This document shows, one piece after another, positions 54,535 through 62,991 of a stretch of 64,000 nucleotides of DNA. The first letter of the stretch is position 1, and each line of letters opens with the position of its first letter. The notes beneath the pieces are model-generated. The model worked only from the letters and a program-made list of their open reading frames with translations. It made no database searches and was not told the origin of the DNA. A program made the position numbers and the translations under genes. Source of the stretch: Microcoleus vaginatus WJT46-NPBG5 (GTDB lineage Bacteria; Cyanobacteriota; Cyanobacteriia; Cyanobacteriales; Oscillatoriaceae). The stretch is from assembly GCA_019359355.1 (NCBI GenBank), contig JAHHHM010000020.1, positions 62,001-126,000 of the forward strand. The letters are read 5' to 3'.

Positions 54535-55506
54535 ATGGATTTTAGTTCTGCTTTACCGACATTTGTGATCACCCTACGAGAAGGTGTTGAAGCTGCCCTC
54601 GTCGTGGGAATTGTCCTGGCTTGTTTGAAAAAAGCAAAAGCAAGCCAGTTAAATCCTTGGGTTTATGCCGGCGTCATCGCAGGAATTGTTGCAAGTGCGC
54701 TGGTGGGTTTGCTCTTTGGCGTGATGATTCAAGCGTTAGGAACTGCCAACCAACAATATGCACCCATTATTGAGCCATTGCTAGAGGGCGTATTTAGCGT
54801 TTTAGCAATTATCATGCTCAGTTGGATGCTGGTGTGGATGACCAAGCAAGCGCGGTTTATGAAAGCTCAAGTGGAAGGCGCAGTCAGTGCTGCGCTTCAA
54901 AACAATAGCCGTGCCGGCTGGGGGGTTTTTAGCTTAATTTTCATCGCCGTTTTAAGAGAAGGCTTTGAAACCGTTTTGTTTGTTGTTGCCAAATTTCAAC
55001 AAGGTTTCATTCCCGCTTTAGGTGCCCTTGTTGGGTTGGGAGTGGCGGCAGGAATTGGCGTTTTGCTGTTCAAATGGGGCGTGAAAATTAATATTCGCCA
55101 ATTTTTTCGCTACATGGGCATTTTATTGCTATTAATTGTAGCCGGCCTGGTTGTTTCCTCACTCGGACATTTTGACACAGCCATTAACGCTTTAGCACAG
55201 ATGGATCGCAAATCTCAATCCCTCTGTTTTTATTACGAACGGTTTGCGAAAGTCCACTCTTGCGTTCTCGGGCCTATCGTCTGGAATACCACCAAAATCT
55301 TACCCGAAGATCGCTTTCCCGGTCTTTTGTTCAATGCTCTGTTCGGTTATACCGACAAACTGTTTTTAGTACAAGCACTGGGTTACGGAATATTTATAAT
55401 TACCATAGGCGGGATTTATTTCCAAAGCTTAGCCGGTCGTGTCTTCTTCCCCTTCTTAAAAAGCCGTCAATCTGCTAAAGAATCCGTAAGTTCTCAACGC
55501 GATTAA
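54535..55506 (+). CDS. FTR1 family iron permease (copy 1)
   Basis: A 323-aa membrane protein with about seven helices. Both REXXE motifs of the FTR1 family are intact: REGVE near residue 13 (LREGVEAALVVGIVLACLKK) and REGFE near residue 140 (VLREGFETVLFVVAKFQQG). They line the iron path in this family, which takes up Fe(III) produced by an oxidase. It starts 12 nt after the lipoprotein gene. A second, very similar copy lies beyond the ferritin-like gene. Unlike yeast Ftr1 it has a cysteine-containing segment near the end (FYYERFAKVHSCVLGPIVW). Confidence 0.93.
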   Translation: MDFSSALPTFVITLREGVEAALVVGIVLACLKKAKASQLNPWVYAGVIAGIVASALVGLLFGVMIQALGTANQQYAPIIEPLLEGVFSVLAIIMLSWMLVWMTKQARFMKAQVEGAVSAALQNNSRAGWGVFSLIFIAVLREGFETVLFVVAKFQQGFIPALGALVGLGVAAGIGVLLFKWGVKINIRQFFRYMGILLLLIVAGLVVSSLGHFDTAINALAQMDRKSQSLCFYYERFAKVHSCVLGPIVWNTTKILPEDRFPGLLFNALFGYTDKLFLVQALGYGIFIITIGGIYFQSLAGRVFFPFLKSRQSAKESVSSQRD

Positions 55507-55513
55507 ACCAAAT

Positions 55514-55540
55514 AGGAGATTTAAACAAGAAAAATCTCCT
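55514..55540 (+). terminator. Hairpin after FTR1 copy 1
   Basis: AGGAGATTT and AAATCTCCT form a 9-bp stem with a 9-nt loop, 8 nt after the permease stop. There is no T-run, so partial termination or RNA protection before the ferritin-like gene is possible. Confidence 0.4.
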
Positions 55541-55605
55541 AATCCCGGCTTCATTCTTCATCCAGTATCCGTTATCCTGTGTTTAACACTGACAATAAAC
55601 AACGA

Positions 55606-56040
55606 ATGAAAGAGCTGGACGTAAAAGAAACCATCAGCCTGCTAAATACCATCATGGAATTTGAATTAGCAGGGGTTGTGCGCTATACCCATTATTCTCT
55701 CATGGTAACAGGGCCAAATCGGATACCCATCGTAGACTTTTTTAAAGCTCAAGCCGCGGAGTCCTTAATTCACGCCCAACAGGTGGGAGAAATTCTCACC
55801 GGCTTAGAAGGGCATCCTAGTCTGCGGATCGCACCGATAGAGGAAACCTACAAACATTCCGTGCGCGATATTTTGGCAGAAAGCCTCAACCATGAAAGAA
55901 AAGCTTTGGAGATGTATAAAGAATTGCTCCATACGGTTGAGGATGCTAGCGTTTATCTGGAAGAATTTGCTCGCACCCAAATTGGCACAGAAGAAATGCA
56001 CAATATCGAAATTAAAAAGATGTTGCGCGACTTCAGTTAA
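55606..56040 (+). CDS. bfr: Bacterioferritin-like protein
   Basis: A 144-aa four-helix ferritin. The start is taken at ATG 55606 (MKELDVKETISLLNTIMEFE), as in related proteins, rather than the GTG nine codons earlier. Helix A has Glu in FELAGVVRYTHY, helix C has Glu in LNHERKALEMY, and helix D has the E-x-x-H in TEEMHNIEI, all expected ferroxidase ligands. In helix B (AESLIHAQQ) the His is present, but the position of E. coli Glu51 is Ser and that of the haem ligand Met52 is Leu in my hand alignment, so the di-iron site is altered and the haem ligand absent. It lies between two FTR1 genes, consistent with iron storage or handling after uptake. Confidence 0.85.
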   Translation: MKELDVKETISLLNTIMEFELAGVVRYTHYSLMVTGPNRIPIVDFFKAQAAESLIHAQQVGEILTGLEGHPSLRIAPIEETYKHSVRDILAESLNHERKALEMYKELLHTVEDASVYLEEFARTQIGTEEMHNIEIKKMLRDFS

Positions 56041-56120
56041 GTGTAAACAATTTGCAATCGGTGGCTAATCGTGAGCTAATTTCTTGCGATTAGCCAATAG
56101 CCATCTAACTCAGAACAGCG

Positions 56121-57074
56121 ATGGATTTTAGTGCTGCCCTGCCTACTTTTGTCATCACCCTGCGGGAAGGTGTTGAAGCTGCCTTAGTGGTGGGAATTGT
56201 GCTGGCTTGTTTGAAAAAAGCTAATGCCAGCCGGCTGAATTCTTGGGTATTTGCCGGCATTGTTGCGGGAATTGTTGCTAGCGCGTTGATAGGAATTGTA
56301 TTTAGCTGGGGGATGCAAACCCTCCGCACTTCCAACTGGACTTATGCGCCGGTGGTTGAGCCTTTGTTGGAGGGTGTTTTCTGTCTCATAGCAATTGCGA
56401 TGCTTAGCTGGATGTTAATCTGGATGACTCAGCAGGCAAAATCTCTCAAAGCTGACGTTGAAGGGGCTGTGAGTGCTGCCTTGCAACAACAGACTGCCGC
56501 CGGCTGGGGGGTTTTTGGCTTAATTTTTATCGCCGTTTTAAGAGAAGGCTTTGAAACCGTTTTGTTTATCGTGGCTAAATTTCAGCAAGGCTTGATGCCG
56601 GCATTGGGTTCGCTTGCCGGCTTGGCTGGGGCTGCCGGTATTGGCGTGCTGTTATTTAAATGGGGCGTGAAAATTAATATTCGCCGGTTTTTCCAAGTCA
56701 TGGGCGTTTTTCTCCTCCTCATTGTTTCTGGCTTGGTGATTTCCGCCCTGAAAAAGTTTGACGCAGCCGGCAGCATTTTGGCGCACTTGCAACCACAACT
56801 TGCAAATTTTTGCATTGCCGGTTCTCCTTCGTGTATTTTAGGGCCGGTTGTTTGGGATGCGACGAATGTATTGCCCGATAACCAGTTTCCCGGTGTTGTT
56901 CTCAAAGCTTTATTCGGCTATCGCGCTAAGCTTTATCTCGCCCAAGCTGTTAGTTATATTCTCTTTCTAGCTGCTGCCGGCACCCTTTATTTCCAAAGTA
57001 TCACAGGGCGATCAATTTTCTCCTCAAAACATCTTCAATCGGGTGAAAATTCTGTTAGCACTGAACCCAAATAA
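56121..57074 (+). CDS. FTR1 family iron permease (copy 2)
   Basis: A 317-aa paralogue of the permease at 54.5 kb. The first 45 residues are nearly identical (MDFSAALPTFVITLREGVEA, ALVVGIVLACLKKANASRLN), and the second motif REGFETVLFIVAKFQQG is shared. Both REXXE motifs are intact. It differs most in the loop near residue 220-260, which has SPSCILGPVVWDATNVLPDN and lacks the longer YYERF segment of copy 1. It starts 80 nt after the ferritin-like gene on the same strand. Tandem duplication around bfr is the simplest explanation. Confidence 0.93.
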   Translation: MDFSAALPTFVITLREGVEAALVVGIVLACLKKANASRLNSWVFAGIVAGIVASALIGIVFSWGMQTLRTSNWTYAPVVEPLLEGVFCLIAIAMLSWMLIWMTQQAKSLKADVEGAVSAALQQQTAAGWGVFGLIFIAVLREGFETVLFIVAKFQQGLMPALGSLAGLAGAAGIGVLLFKWGVKINIRRFFQVMGVFLLLIVSGLVISALKKFDAAGSILAHLQPQLANFCIAGSPSCILGPVVWDATNVLPDNQFPGVVLKALFGYRAKLYLAQAVSYILFLAAAGTLYFQSITGRSIFSSKHLQSGENSVSTEPK

Positions 57075-57661
57075 AGACTAAATTAAAATAAATTTTTTAT
57101 CTATAAAAATGAGTTGGAATAGCGCAAAATTTGCGAATTAGGGTATTTGAGATTATCTAAAATGTCATGAAAAATTGATACAATAGAGGGTTTTCGTACT
57201 TTTTCTGGATAAAATAATTCAATTACAAGTTTTGTCATCTATCAAAAGATAGATGATAGAGAAATCCCTTTGAATTTAGCGATTCTTTACTCAGCAGTTT
57301 AGGATTCAGCATTTAAGACTTAATATAATTGGCAATGCCGGCTAGGTAGATTTTATGCATTAATACCATTCATTATTTGCATAACAGATTGCAACAAATA
57401 GACAGCTACTTTACGATCAACACACCCGCACAACACTCAGGCAATTCAAAATCGAGGTTGTGTCAATAAAGCCCGCTGAAAAGGGACTTTAAAATGGAAA
57501 CTCGCGTGACAGGCAAAACGCTTGTGGTTGGCGAGGTTCATTGATGTGCAAGTGAGACTCGCTGCTTTCAGTCGCCACAAGAGATCAGATCGATATTCTT
57601 GGCAGCAACGTCGCTTAAATGTCTGATTTGTCAGGAAAACGTGAACAAACGGAGTTGATTC
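57075..57661. other. Intergenic region with one perfect hairpin
   Basis: About 590 nt, no gene seen. TCATCTATC, loop AAAA, GATAGATGA (57235-57256) is a perfect 9-bp hairpin without a T-run. A tiny frame at 57494 gives 16 residues and is not called. Promoters for the next gene are expected here. Confidence 0.45.
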
Positions 57662-59059
57662 ATGATTGATATGTATAAACCGGGTGCCCTTAAACAGACT
57701 TTATCAGCAATGTCACATCAGGAGTTGCTAGATTTGGTCTTGACATTGTCCAGCACTAGCCCAGATTTTAGTCACGCCCTGCTGGCGAATATTCGCTACA
57801 CATCGAAGCCGGGAAAAACTGAACAAGTGCGGCAACTCAAGCAGCAAATCTCTAATTTTTTTGCGGCGTTTCCAACTCGATATGCTTATTTAGATCCCGA
57901 ATATGATGAGGATGAAAGCTATCCCGAACTCGATCCAATGATTGAAGGCGCAAAAATGTTGCCTTCAAATGAGCGGATAGAGGTATTGTGGCATCTTGTC
58001 CTTTGTGGCAAACAGATGTTTGAGTATGAAAATGTGCCGGTGGGGTCGCAGCAAATTGAAGAAGCGATTAACTTTTATGCGGAAGCAGTCAGGCAAAGCG
58101 CTTTATCTCATCAGGAAAAACAGCCTTATTTTGATGCGTTAGTAAATGCTCTCACCTGGCGGATGTCCGGTTATGGAGAAGTGAGTGATGCCCTTGAAAA
58201 GGCACTTTCAAGCCTTAGTACCGGCTCTAAAGATTATCAGTATTTACTCACTCGATTGGAAAGCAGTGATTATTCTAGAGCAAATGAGTTAAGTGCCGGT
58301 TATTACCTGAAATTAGGCGATGAAGAAAATTATCTGCGGATTCGACAAGCGAATTTAAGAACCGAAGATCAGTATTTGGAATTGGCTAACTACTGGCTGC
58401 AAAAACAAGATAAGCAAAAATACATTGCTATTTTAGAGAGTGGGGCTTCGGATTTACTTCAAAAACGGCGCAAACCCAAATTTAGTTTTGATATCTTATT
58501 CTTAGGTTCATCAGTTAAATCCAGCGAATTGTTAGGAACTTTAGCAGATTACTACGCACTAAAACACGACCACCAAAACCTCTGCCGCATTTTGCTGGCA
58601 ACCGCAGAATATAGTGGGGTTAATCTGGACTTATACGAACAAGTTAAAACCGCTGCTTCCGCAAACCAGTGGCAGGAATTACAGCCACAACTGCTAGAAT
58701 TTGCTAAGCGAAATCCTGAAACGCTGGCGGAAATTTATTTATTTGAAAGTGATTGGGAAGCTGCGATTCAACTGGCACATCGGCACCTTCATGCGGAACG
58801 ATTGCAGGTCTTAGTTGCCGAAGGTGTCAAAGAACATTATCCCCAAGCATCCCTAAAAATTTACGAGCAGCTAGTGCAGCATTATATTGACTTGCAAAGC
58901 CGCGAACACTATCGAACGGCTGCCCGTCATGCCGGCGCGATTAAATCAATTTATCAAGACATCTTGAAAGCACCAGAAACTGGGCGAGATTATATTAACG
59001 CGATTCGCCAGCGGTATCCCCGCTATCGAGCATTGCAAAATGAATTTCGCCGGCTGTAA
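57662..59059 (+). CDS. Helical-repeat protein, resembles the C-terminal part of SWIM zinc-finger proteins
   Basis: A 465-aa all-helical protein with no signal or membrane segment. TPR-like helix pairs recur (EEAINFYAEAVRQSALS, ANELSAGYYLKLGDEENYL, AAIQLAHRHLHAERLQVLVA, ASLKIYEQLVQHYIDLQSRE). The end YINAIRQRYPRYRALQNEF resembles the C-terminal end of bacterial SWIM zinc-finger proteins (Y-x-x-x-[LI]R-x-x-[YH]-x-R). The SWIM C-x-C-x(n)-C-x-H motif itself is absent, so this could be a stand-alone or truncated relative. Function is unknown; a scaffold role is a guess. The start ATG is preceded by GGAG (AACGGAGTTGATTC). Confidence 0.55.
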   Translation: MIDMYKPGALKQTLSAMSHQELLDLVLTLSSTSPDFSHALLANIRYTSKPGKTEQVRQLKQQISNFFAAFPTRYAYLDPEYDEDESYPELDPMIEGAKMLPSNERIEVLWHLVLCGKQMFEYENVPVGSQQIEEAINFYAEAVRQSALSHQEKQPYFDALVNALTWRMSGYGEVSDALEKALSSLSTGSKDYQYLLTRLESSDYSRANELSAGYYLKLGDEENYLRIRQANLRTEDQYLELANYWLQKQDKQKYIAILESGASDLLQKRRKPKFSFDILFLGSSVKSSELLGTLADYYALKHDHQNLCRILLATAEYSGVNLDLYEQVKTAASANQWQELQPQLLEFAKRNPETLAEIYLFESDWEAAIQLAHRHLHAERLQVLVAEGVKEHYPQASLKIYEQLVQHYIDLQSREHYRTAARHAGAIKSIYQDILKAPETGRDYINAIRQRYPRYRALQNEFRRL

Positions 59060-59071
59060 ATTACTAGAGAC

Positions 59072-59165
59072 GGGGCATAGGGCACTAAGAAAATTAAGTA
59101 TTCTCTCCCCATGCCCCATGCCCCTACCTTTAGGTTGGCGAAGCCTTGACCTAGGCCCCATGCCC
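59072..59165. repeat. GGGGCAT/ATGCCCC repeat cluster
   Basis: GGGGCATAGGGC is followed by CCCCATGCCCCATGCCCC and again CCCCATGCCCC. These pair as an imperfect inverted repeat and resemble short intergenic repeats common in cyanobacteria. A similar GGGGCATGGGG run occurs at 62923-62945 on the other side of the flv pair. Confidence 0.5.
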
Positions 59166-60887
59166 CTAATAATGACTTCCTGTTTTGCGCTGCTGCACCG
59201 CTGTCATGCCGGCAGGTTGCAGCACATGACCATTTTCAACCACAGCATAAACTAGCCAGTGATCTCCGCATTCCATGCGATTGTCTACGGTGCATTCTAA
59301 ATAAGCAAGAGCGCCGGTTAAAATCGGACAACCGTTATGAGCTTCTTTTGTTTCCAAGCCGGCAAATCGGTCTTCTCCGGGTGCGAAAGACTTGATAAAA
59401 TGCTTCCGCAATTGCTTACCTTCAGCCAAAATATTTAAAACAAACTTATCTCCCTTGTGCATCAGAGATTCAATGGCGCGATCTTTCGCAACCGCAACTG
59501 TTAAACCAGGGGGATTAAACGTTGCTTGAGAAACCCAAGAAGCCAGCATCCCGCTAGTCACGTCTCCCCGCTTGGCTGCCACCACACAAAGCGAACCCAC
59601 AAGACGACCGACTGCTTGTGCACTGCGATCCGCTTGTGCTGCGTTTACTGATTGTTTTGGTGCCCGAAGTTTTTGAGCTTTGATTAATGCTTGAGCGAAA
59701 TCAGTTCCCGCTTCTTCGCACTGTTGTAAGGTGACATCCGTGGGTTTAAATTTCACTCGAATCGGTTCAAAACCAAGCTTATAACCGGCATCTTGTAATT
59801 TGCTTTCTAACAAATCAATGGCTTCGCCACTCCAACCGTAGGAACCAAAAACACCTGCTAATTTAGTTTTCGCCGCGTTGGAAAGTACAACTCCCAAAGC
59901 GGTTTGAATTTGAGTTGGAGCGTGACCACCGAGTGTGGGAGAACCGATAATAAATCCAGCACATTTTTCGATTGCTTCTTGGATTTCCGCCGGCTCAACT
60001 GCTTCGCAATTAATTAATTCGACGCCAACGCCGGCTTTCGTAATGCCCTTGGCAATTGCTTGCGCTAAAGTTGCGGTATTGCCATAAGCTGAAGCATAAA
60101 GTAAGGCAACTGTTAAATCTGTAGATTTTTGATCTTGACTCCACTGCCGGTAAAGATGGGTAAGTTCCGTCAATCCATAGCGCACCAAAGGGCCATGAGA
60201 AGGCGCATAAAATCGCACCGGCAAATCTGCGATTTTATCTAAAGCACTTTCTACCTGACGCGCTTGGGCGGCATGAAGACAGTCGAAATAAAAGCGCCGG
60301 TCTTCACTATATATTTTCCACCCTTCATCAAATACCTGATCGCCGCAAACGTGCGCCCCAAATAACTTATCTGTGTAGAGAATTTGCGTTTTGGGGTCGT
60401 AAGTACACAATCCATCAGGCCAGCGCGGACTCGGAGTTGGGATAAATTTCAACTCATGACCTTTTCCTAAATCTAAAGTTTCTTCCCCCCGCACTACCCT
60501 GATATTTAAAGTTTGATCGGGCAAAGCAGCCCGCAAAGCAATCGCAGCGGGATTTGAGCAAACAAATGTAATTTGCGGAGCGAGTTTTAACAATGCTGTC
60601 AGCGTTGCACCCCGGTTCGGATTAACGTGTCCTAAAATTACATAATCCAGCTTTTTTAGGTCAAAACGCTGCTGCAAAGCGGCTAAATAAATTTCAGTAA
60701 ATGATTCACCAGGCGGGTCAATTAAAGCGGTTTTTTCAGCTTCAATTAAAAAAGAATTTGCAGTTGTTCCTCGTTGCAGTGAATATTCAACTTCAAATTT
60801 AAGTCTTTCCCAAGTACGCGAACGCAGCACTCTGGTGTCTTCGCCGGTTGCGAGAACTTGAACGTCACGAGGTTTTGCGGGTGTCAT
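59166..60887 (-). CDS. flv1: Flavodiiron protein Flv1-type (diflavin flavoprotein)
   Basis: A 573-aa three-domain protein: metallo-beta-lactamase-like (about 25-250), flavodoxin-like (about 260-400, VALLYASAYGNTATLAQAIAK) and a C-terminal flavin reductase domain (about 420-573, GMLASWVSQATFNPPGLTVAVA). It works with Flv3 in Mehler-like reduction of O2 to water after photosystem I. The di-iron ligands are non-canonical: GHVNPNRGATL replaces HxExDH, and SPRWPDG has Arg where the partner has His, as known for Flv1/Flv2. It lies downstream of the Flv3-type gene on the same strand, 193 nt apart, with no sll0218-like gene between, so flv1 fits better than flv2. Confidence 0.88.
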   Translation of the reverse strand: MTPAKPRDVQVLATGEDTRVLRSRTWERLKFEVEYSLQRGTTANSFLIEAEKTALIDPPGESFTEIYLAALQQRFDLKKLDYVILGHVNPNRGATLTALLKLAPQITFVCSNPAAIALRAALPDQTLNIRVVRGEETLDLGKGHELKFIPTPSPRWPDGLCTYDPKTQILYTDKLFGAHVCGDQVFDEGWKIYSEDRRFYFDCLHAAQARQVESALDKIADLPVRFYAPSHGPLVRYGLTELTHLYRQWSQDQKSTDLTVALLYASAYGNTATLAQAIAKGITKAGVGVELINCEAVEPAEIQEAIEKCAGFIIGSPTLGGHAPTQIQTALGVVLSNAAKTKLAGVFGSYGWSGEAIDLLESKLQDAGYKLGFEPIRVKFKPTDVTLQQCEEAGTDFAQALIKAQKLRAPKQSVNAAQADRSAQAVGRLVGSLCVVAAKRGDVTSGMLASWVSQATFNPPGLTVAVAKDRAIESLMHKGDKFVLNILAEGKQLRKHFIKSFAPGEDRFAGLETKEAHNGCPILTGALAYLECTVDNRMECGDHWLVYAVVENGHVLQPAGMTAVQQRKTGSHY

Positions 60888-60977
60888 AGATGAAGTTGGG
60901 TAAGTTTAATTTAAAGGCTAAAACCGGCAAGGTTAGCGCCAAGATTCGCAAAGGCTAATATTTCTCGGATACAACTC

Positions 60978-61051
60978 GATCCTCCCTAGCCCCCCTTAAC
61001 CAGGGGGCACCGGATTCAAAGCCCCCCTGATTAAGGGGGGGTGGGGGGATC
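60978..61051. repeat. Long palindromic repeat between flv3 and flv1
   Basis: CCCCCCTTAA near 60990 pairs with TTAAGGGGGG near 61031, CAGGGGG (61101-type arm at about 61001-61007) pairs with CCCCCTG (about 61023-61029), and outer GATCCTCCC pairs loosely with GGGGGGATC. This is a familiar dispersed intergenic element of cyanobacterial genomes. It could act as a transcript terminator or attenuator between flv3 and flv1. Confidence 0.65.
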
Positions 61052-61080
61052 TCCTCTACGTTCCTTTGCCTTGCAAAAAG

Positions 61081-62811
61081 TTAATAATGATTGCCAACTT
61101 TCCGGTGGTGAACTGCCGGCAACGCATCAGGATTGGAGACACGACCCGCGTCAATTGTTGCGTAAACAATCCAGTGATCTGAACACTCCATGCGGCTAGC
61201 AACTTGGCATTCAAGATAGGCGACGGCGTCGGTTAAAATTGGGCAATCATTGCTAGCCGGCTGGGTATTCACACCGGCAAATCGATCAGCACCGGGGGGG
61301 AAACGCTTGAGAAAATGCTTCATCAGCGCTTGATAATTGCCTTCTTCCAACACATTAAGAACAAAGCGATCACCGACGTGCATTAACGCTTCAATTGCCC
61401 GATCTTTAGCAACAGCAATCGTTAAACCGAAGGGCTTAAAACTTGCTTGAGCAACCCATGATGCTAGCATTGCGCTGCTGGCATCCGCTTTTTTGGCAGT
61501 GATAATGTAAAGTCCGCCGCTGATGCGTCCCAAGGCTTTATCAAGTTCATTATCAAGGGACTTCATCTGCTTGATGGCTTTATCACGAGTGAGCCACTGT
61601 CCCAAGTCGGTGCCGGCTTCATCGCACAGTTTGTAAGTTCCTTCTGTCGGTGTTTCTTTAATCAGAATGTTGGGAAATGCTTCTTTTAAACCCAACTCCA
61701 AGAACTTACTCCGCAGCGGATAAATCGATACGTCATCACCACCACCTGATTCAAACAAACCGATGCTTTGCTTGTTCGTAACGGCTGCCAAAATGGTACT
61801 AATCGCAGCTTCAGCAGTGGTAGCACCAAAGCCACTGGTTGGAGGTGCACCGATCACGATGCCGGCAGCCTGACTAACGAGTTCCCTAGCTTCTTGAGGT
61901 TCGGCAAATTTGAGATCCATCATTTCCACCGCAACGCCGGTTTTGGTGATCCCATAAGCGATCGCTTGGCTGAGGCGATCGCTATAGCCGTAATCTGAAA
62001 AGTAAAAGACGGCAACCGTGGTTTCTGCTTTGGCTTGCGCTTGGCTCCATTGCCGGTAGCGTCCGGTGAGTTCGACTAAATTATGCCGCAACAAAGGGCC
62101 GTGGCCGGTGGCGATTGTGGTAATTTCTCCCAAGTCTGCCATGCGCTTCATCGCACCCAGGACAGAACGGGCGTTGGGAGCCATTAAACACTCGTAGTAG
62201 AAGTGATAATCTTCTTCAATGGCCGCTAAATCTTCGTCAAAGGTTTTATCGGAGCAGTAGTGCATCCCGAACGCATCGCAGGTGAAGAGAACCTGGGTTT
62301 TGTGATCGTAGGTGAAAATTGTATCTGGCCAATGCAGGTTAGGAGCTGATACGAATTCTAAAACGTGGCCGTTGCCTAAATCGAGTTTGTCGCCATTTTT
62401 GACAATCTGCCGTTGAAATGGCCAATGGATTAAATCTTCTAAAAACTGTATAGCAACTTTTGCGCCAACAACTGTGGCTTGCGGTGCCAGTTGCAAGACA
62501 TCTTTAACTAAACCACTATGGTCTGGCTCCGTATGGCTGATAATCAAATAATCAATTTCAGTGGGGTCAATGATGCCGCGCAGCGTGTCTAGATACAGCT
62601 GGCGGAATTTCTCATGGGATGTATCTACTAAAGCTGTTTTCTCACCCCGAATTAAGTAGGAGTTATAGGTTGTACCGTTTTGCAGTCCGAATTCAATGTC
62701 AAAACGATCACGATCCCAATCTAGTGAGCGTATCGTTGTTGTGTCCTGGGAAATTTCGCCGGTTTCTATCGTCAGCCTGCGTTGGACTCGGTCGGTGAGC
62801 ACTACCATCAA
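61081..62811 (-). CDS. flv3: Flavodiiron protein Flv3-type (diflavin flavoprotein)
   Basis: A 576-aa partner of Flv1 with the same three domains. The di-iron site is canonical: ISHTEPDHSGL (HxExDH), NLHWPDTIFTYD (His), TCDAFGMHYCSD (Asp) and ATGHGPLLRHNL (His). The flavodoxin domain has VAVFYFSDYGYSDRLSQAIA, and the flavin reductase domain has MLASWVAQASFKPFGLTIAVAK. As Flv3 it should carry catalytic O2 reduction as a Flv1/Flv3 heterooligomer during light fluctuation. Flv4 is the alternative, but the neighbouring Flv1-type gene without sll0218 between favours flv3. It is the first gene of the pair. Confidence 0.9.
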   Translation of the reverse strand: MMVVLTDRVQRRLTIETGEISQDTTTIRSLDWDRDRFDIEFGLQNGTTYNSYLIRGEKTALVDTSHEKFRQLYLDTLRGIIDPTEIDYLIISHTEPDHSGLVKDVLQLAPQATVVGAKVAIQFLEDLIHWPFQRQIVKNGDKLDLGNGHVLEFVSAPNLHWPDTIFTYDHKTQVLFTCDAFGMHYCSDKTFDEDLAAIEEDYHFYYECLMAPNARSVLGAMKRMADLGEITTIATGHGPLLRHNLVELTGRYRQWSQAQAKAETTVAVFYFSDYGYSDRLSQAIAYGITKTGVAVEMMDLKFAEPQEARELVSQAAGIVIGAPPTSGFGATTAEAAISTILAAVTNKQSIGLFESGGGDDVSIYPLRSKFLELGLKEAFPNILIKETPTEGTYKLCDEAGTDLGQWLTRDKAIKQMKSLDNELDKALGRISGGLYIITAKKADASSAMLASWVAQASFKPFGLTIAVAKDRAIEALMHVGDRFVLNVLEEGNYQALMKHFLKRFPPGADRFAGVNTQPASNDCPILTDAVAYLECQVASRMECSDHWIVYATIDAGRVSNPDALPAVHHRKVGNHY

Positions 62812-62939
62812 TGGCCTCCTTTTGAGCGACCCATTCTTAGTTCATTTCACATATTGTTACACGTTCTAATTATGAAGATTTATTAAAAAACCTATGAGTC
62901 GGTTAAGAAACCTAAAAGTGAGCATGGGGGATGGGGCAT

Positions 62940-62968
62940 GGGGGATTGGGTAAAATGCCCAATCCCCC
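62940..62968. repeat. Perfect 11-bp hairpin downstream of the RTX gene
   Basis: GGGGGATTGGG, loop TAAAATG, CCCAATCCCCC, next to ATGGGGCATGGGG copies. It lies 24 nt after the minus-strand stop of the calcium-binding protein and could terminate that transcript, although no T-run follows. Confidence 0.55.
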
Positions 62969-62991
62969 AATCACTTCTAGTTAACTTGGGG

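Noticed and set aside
57494-57544. A 16-codon frame (METRVTGKTLVVGEVH)
   Set aside because: Too short to support, with no Shine-Dalgarno and no known leader-peptide context.
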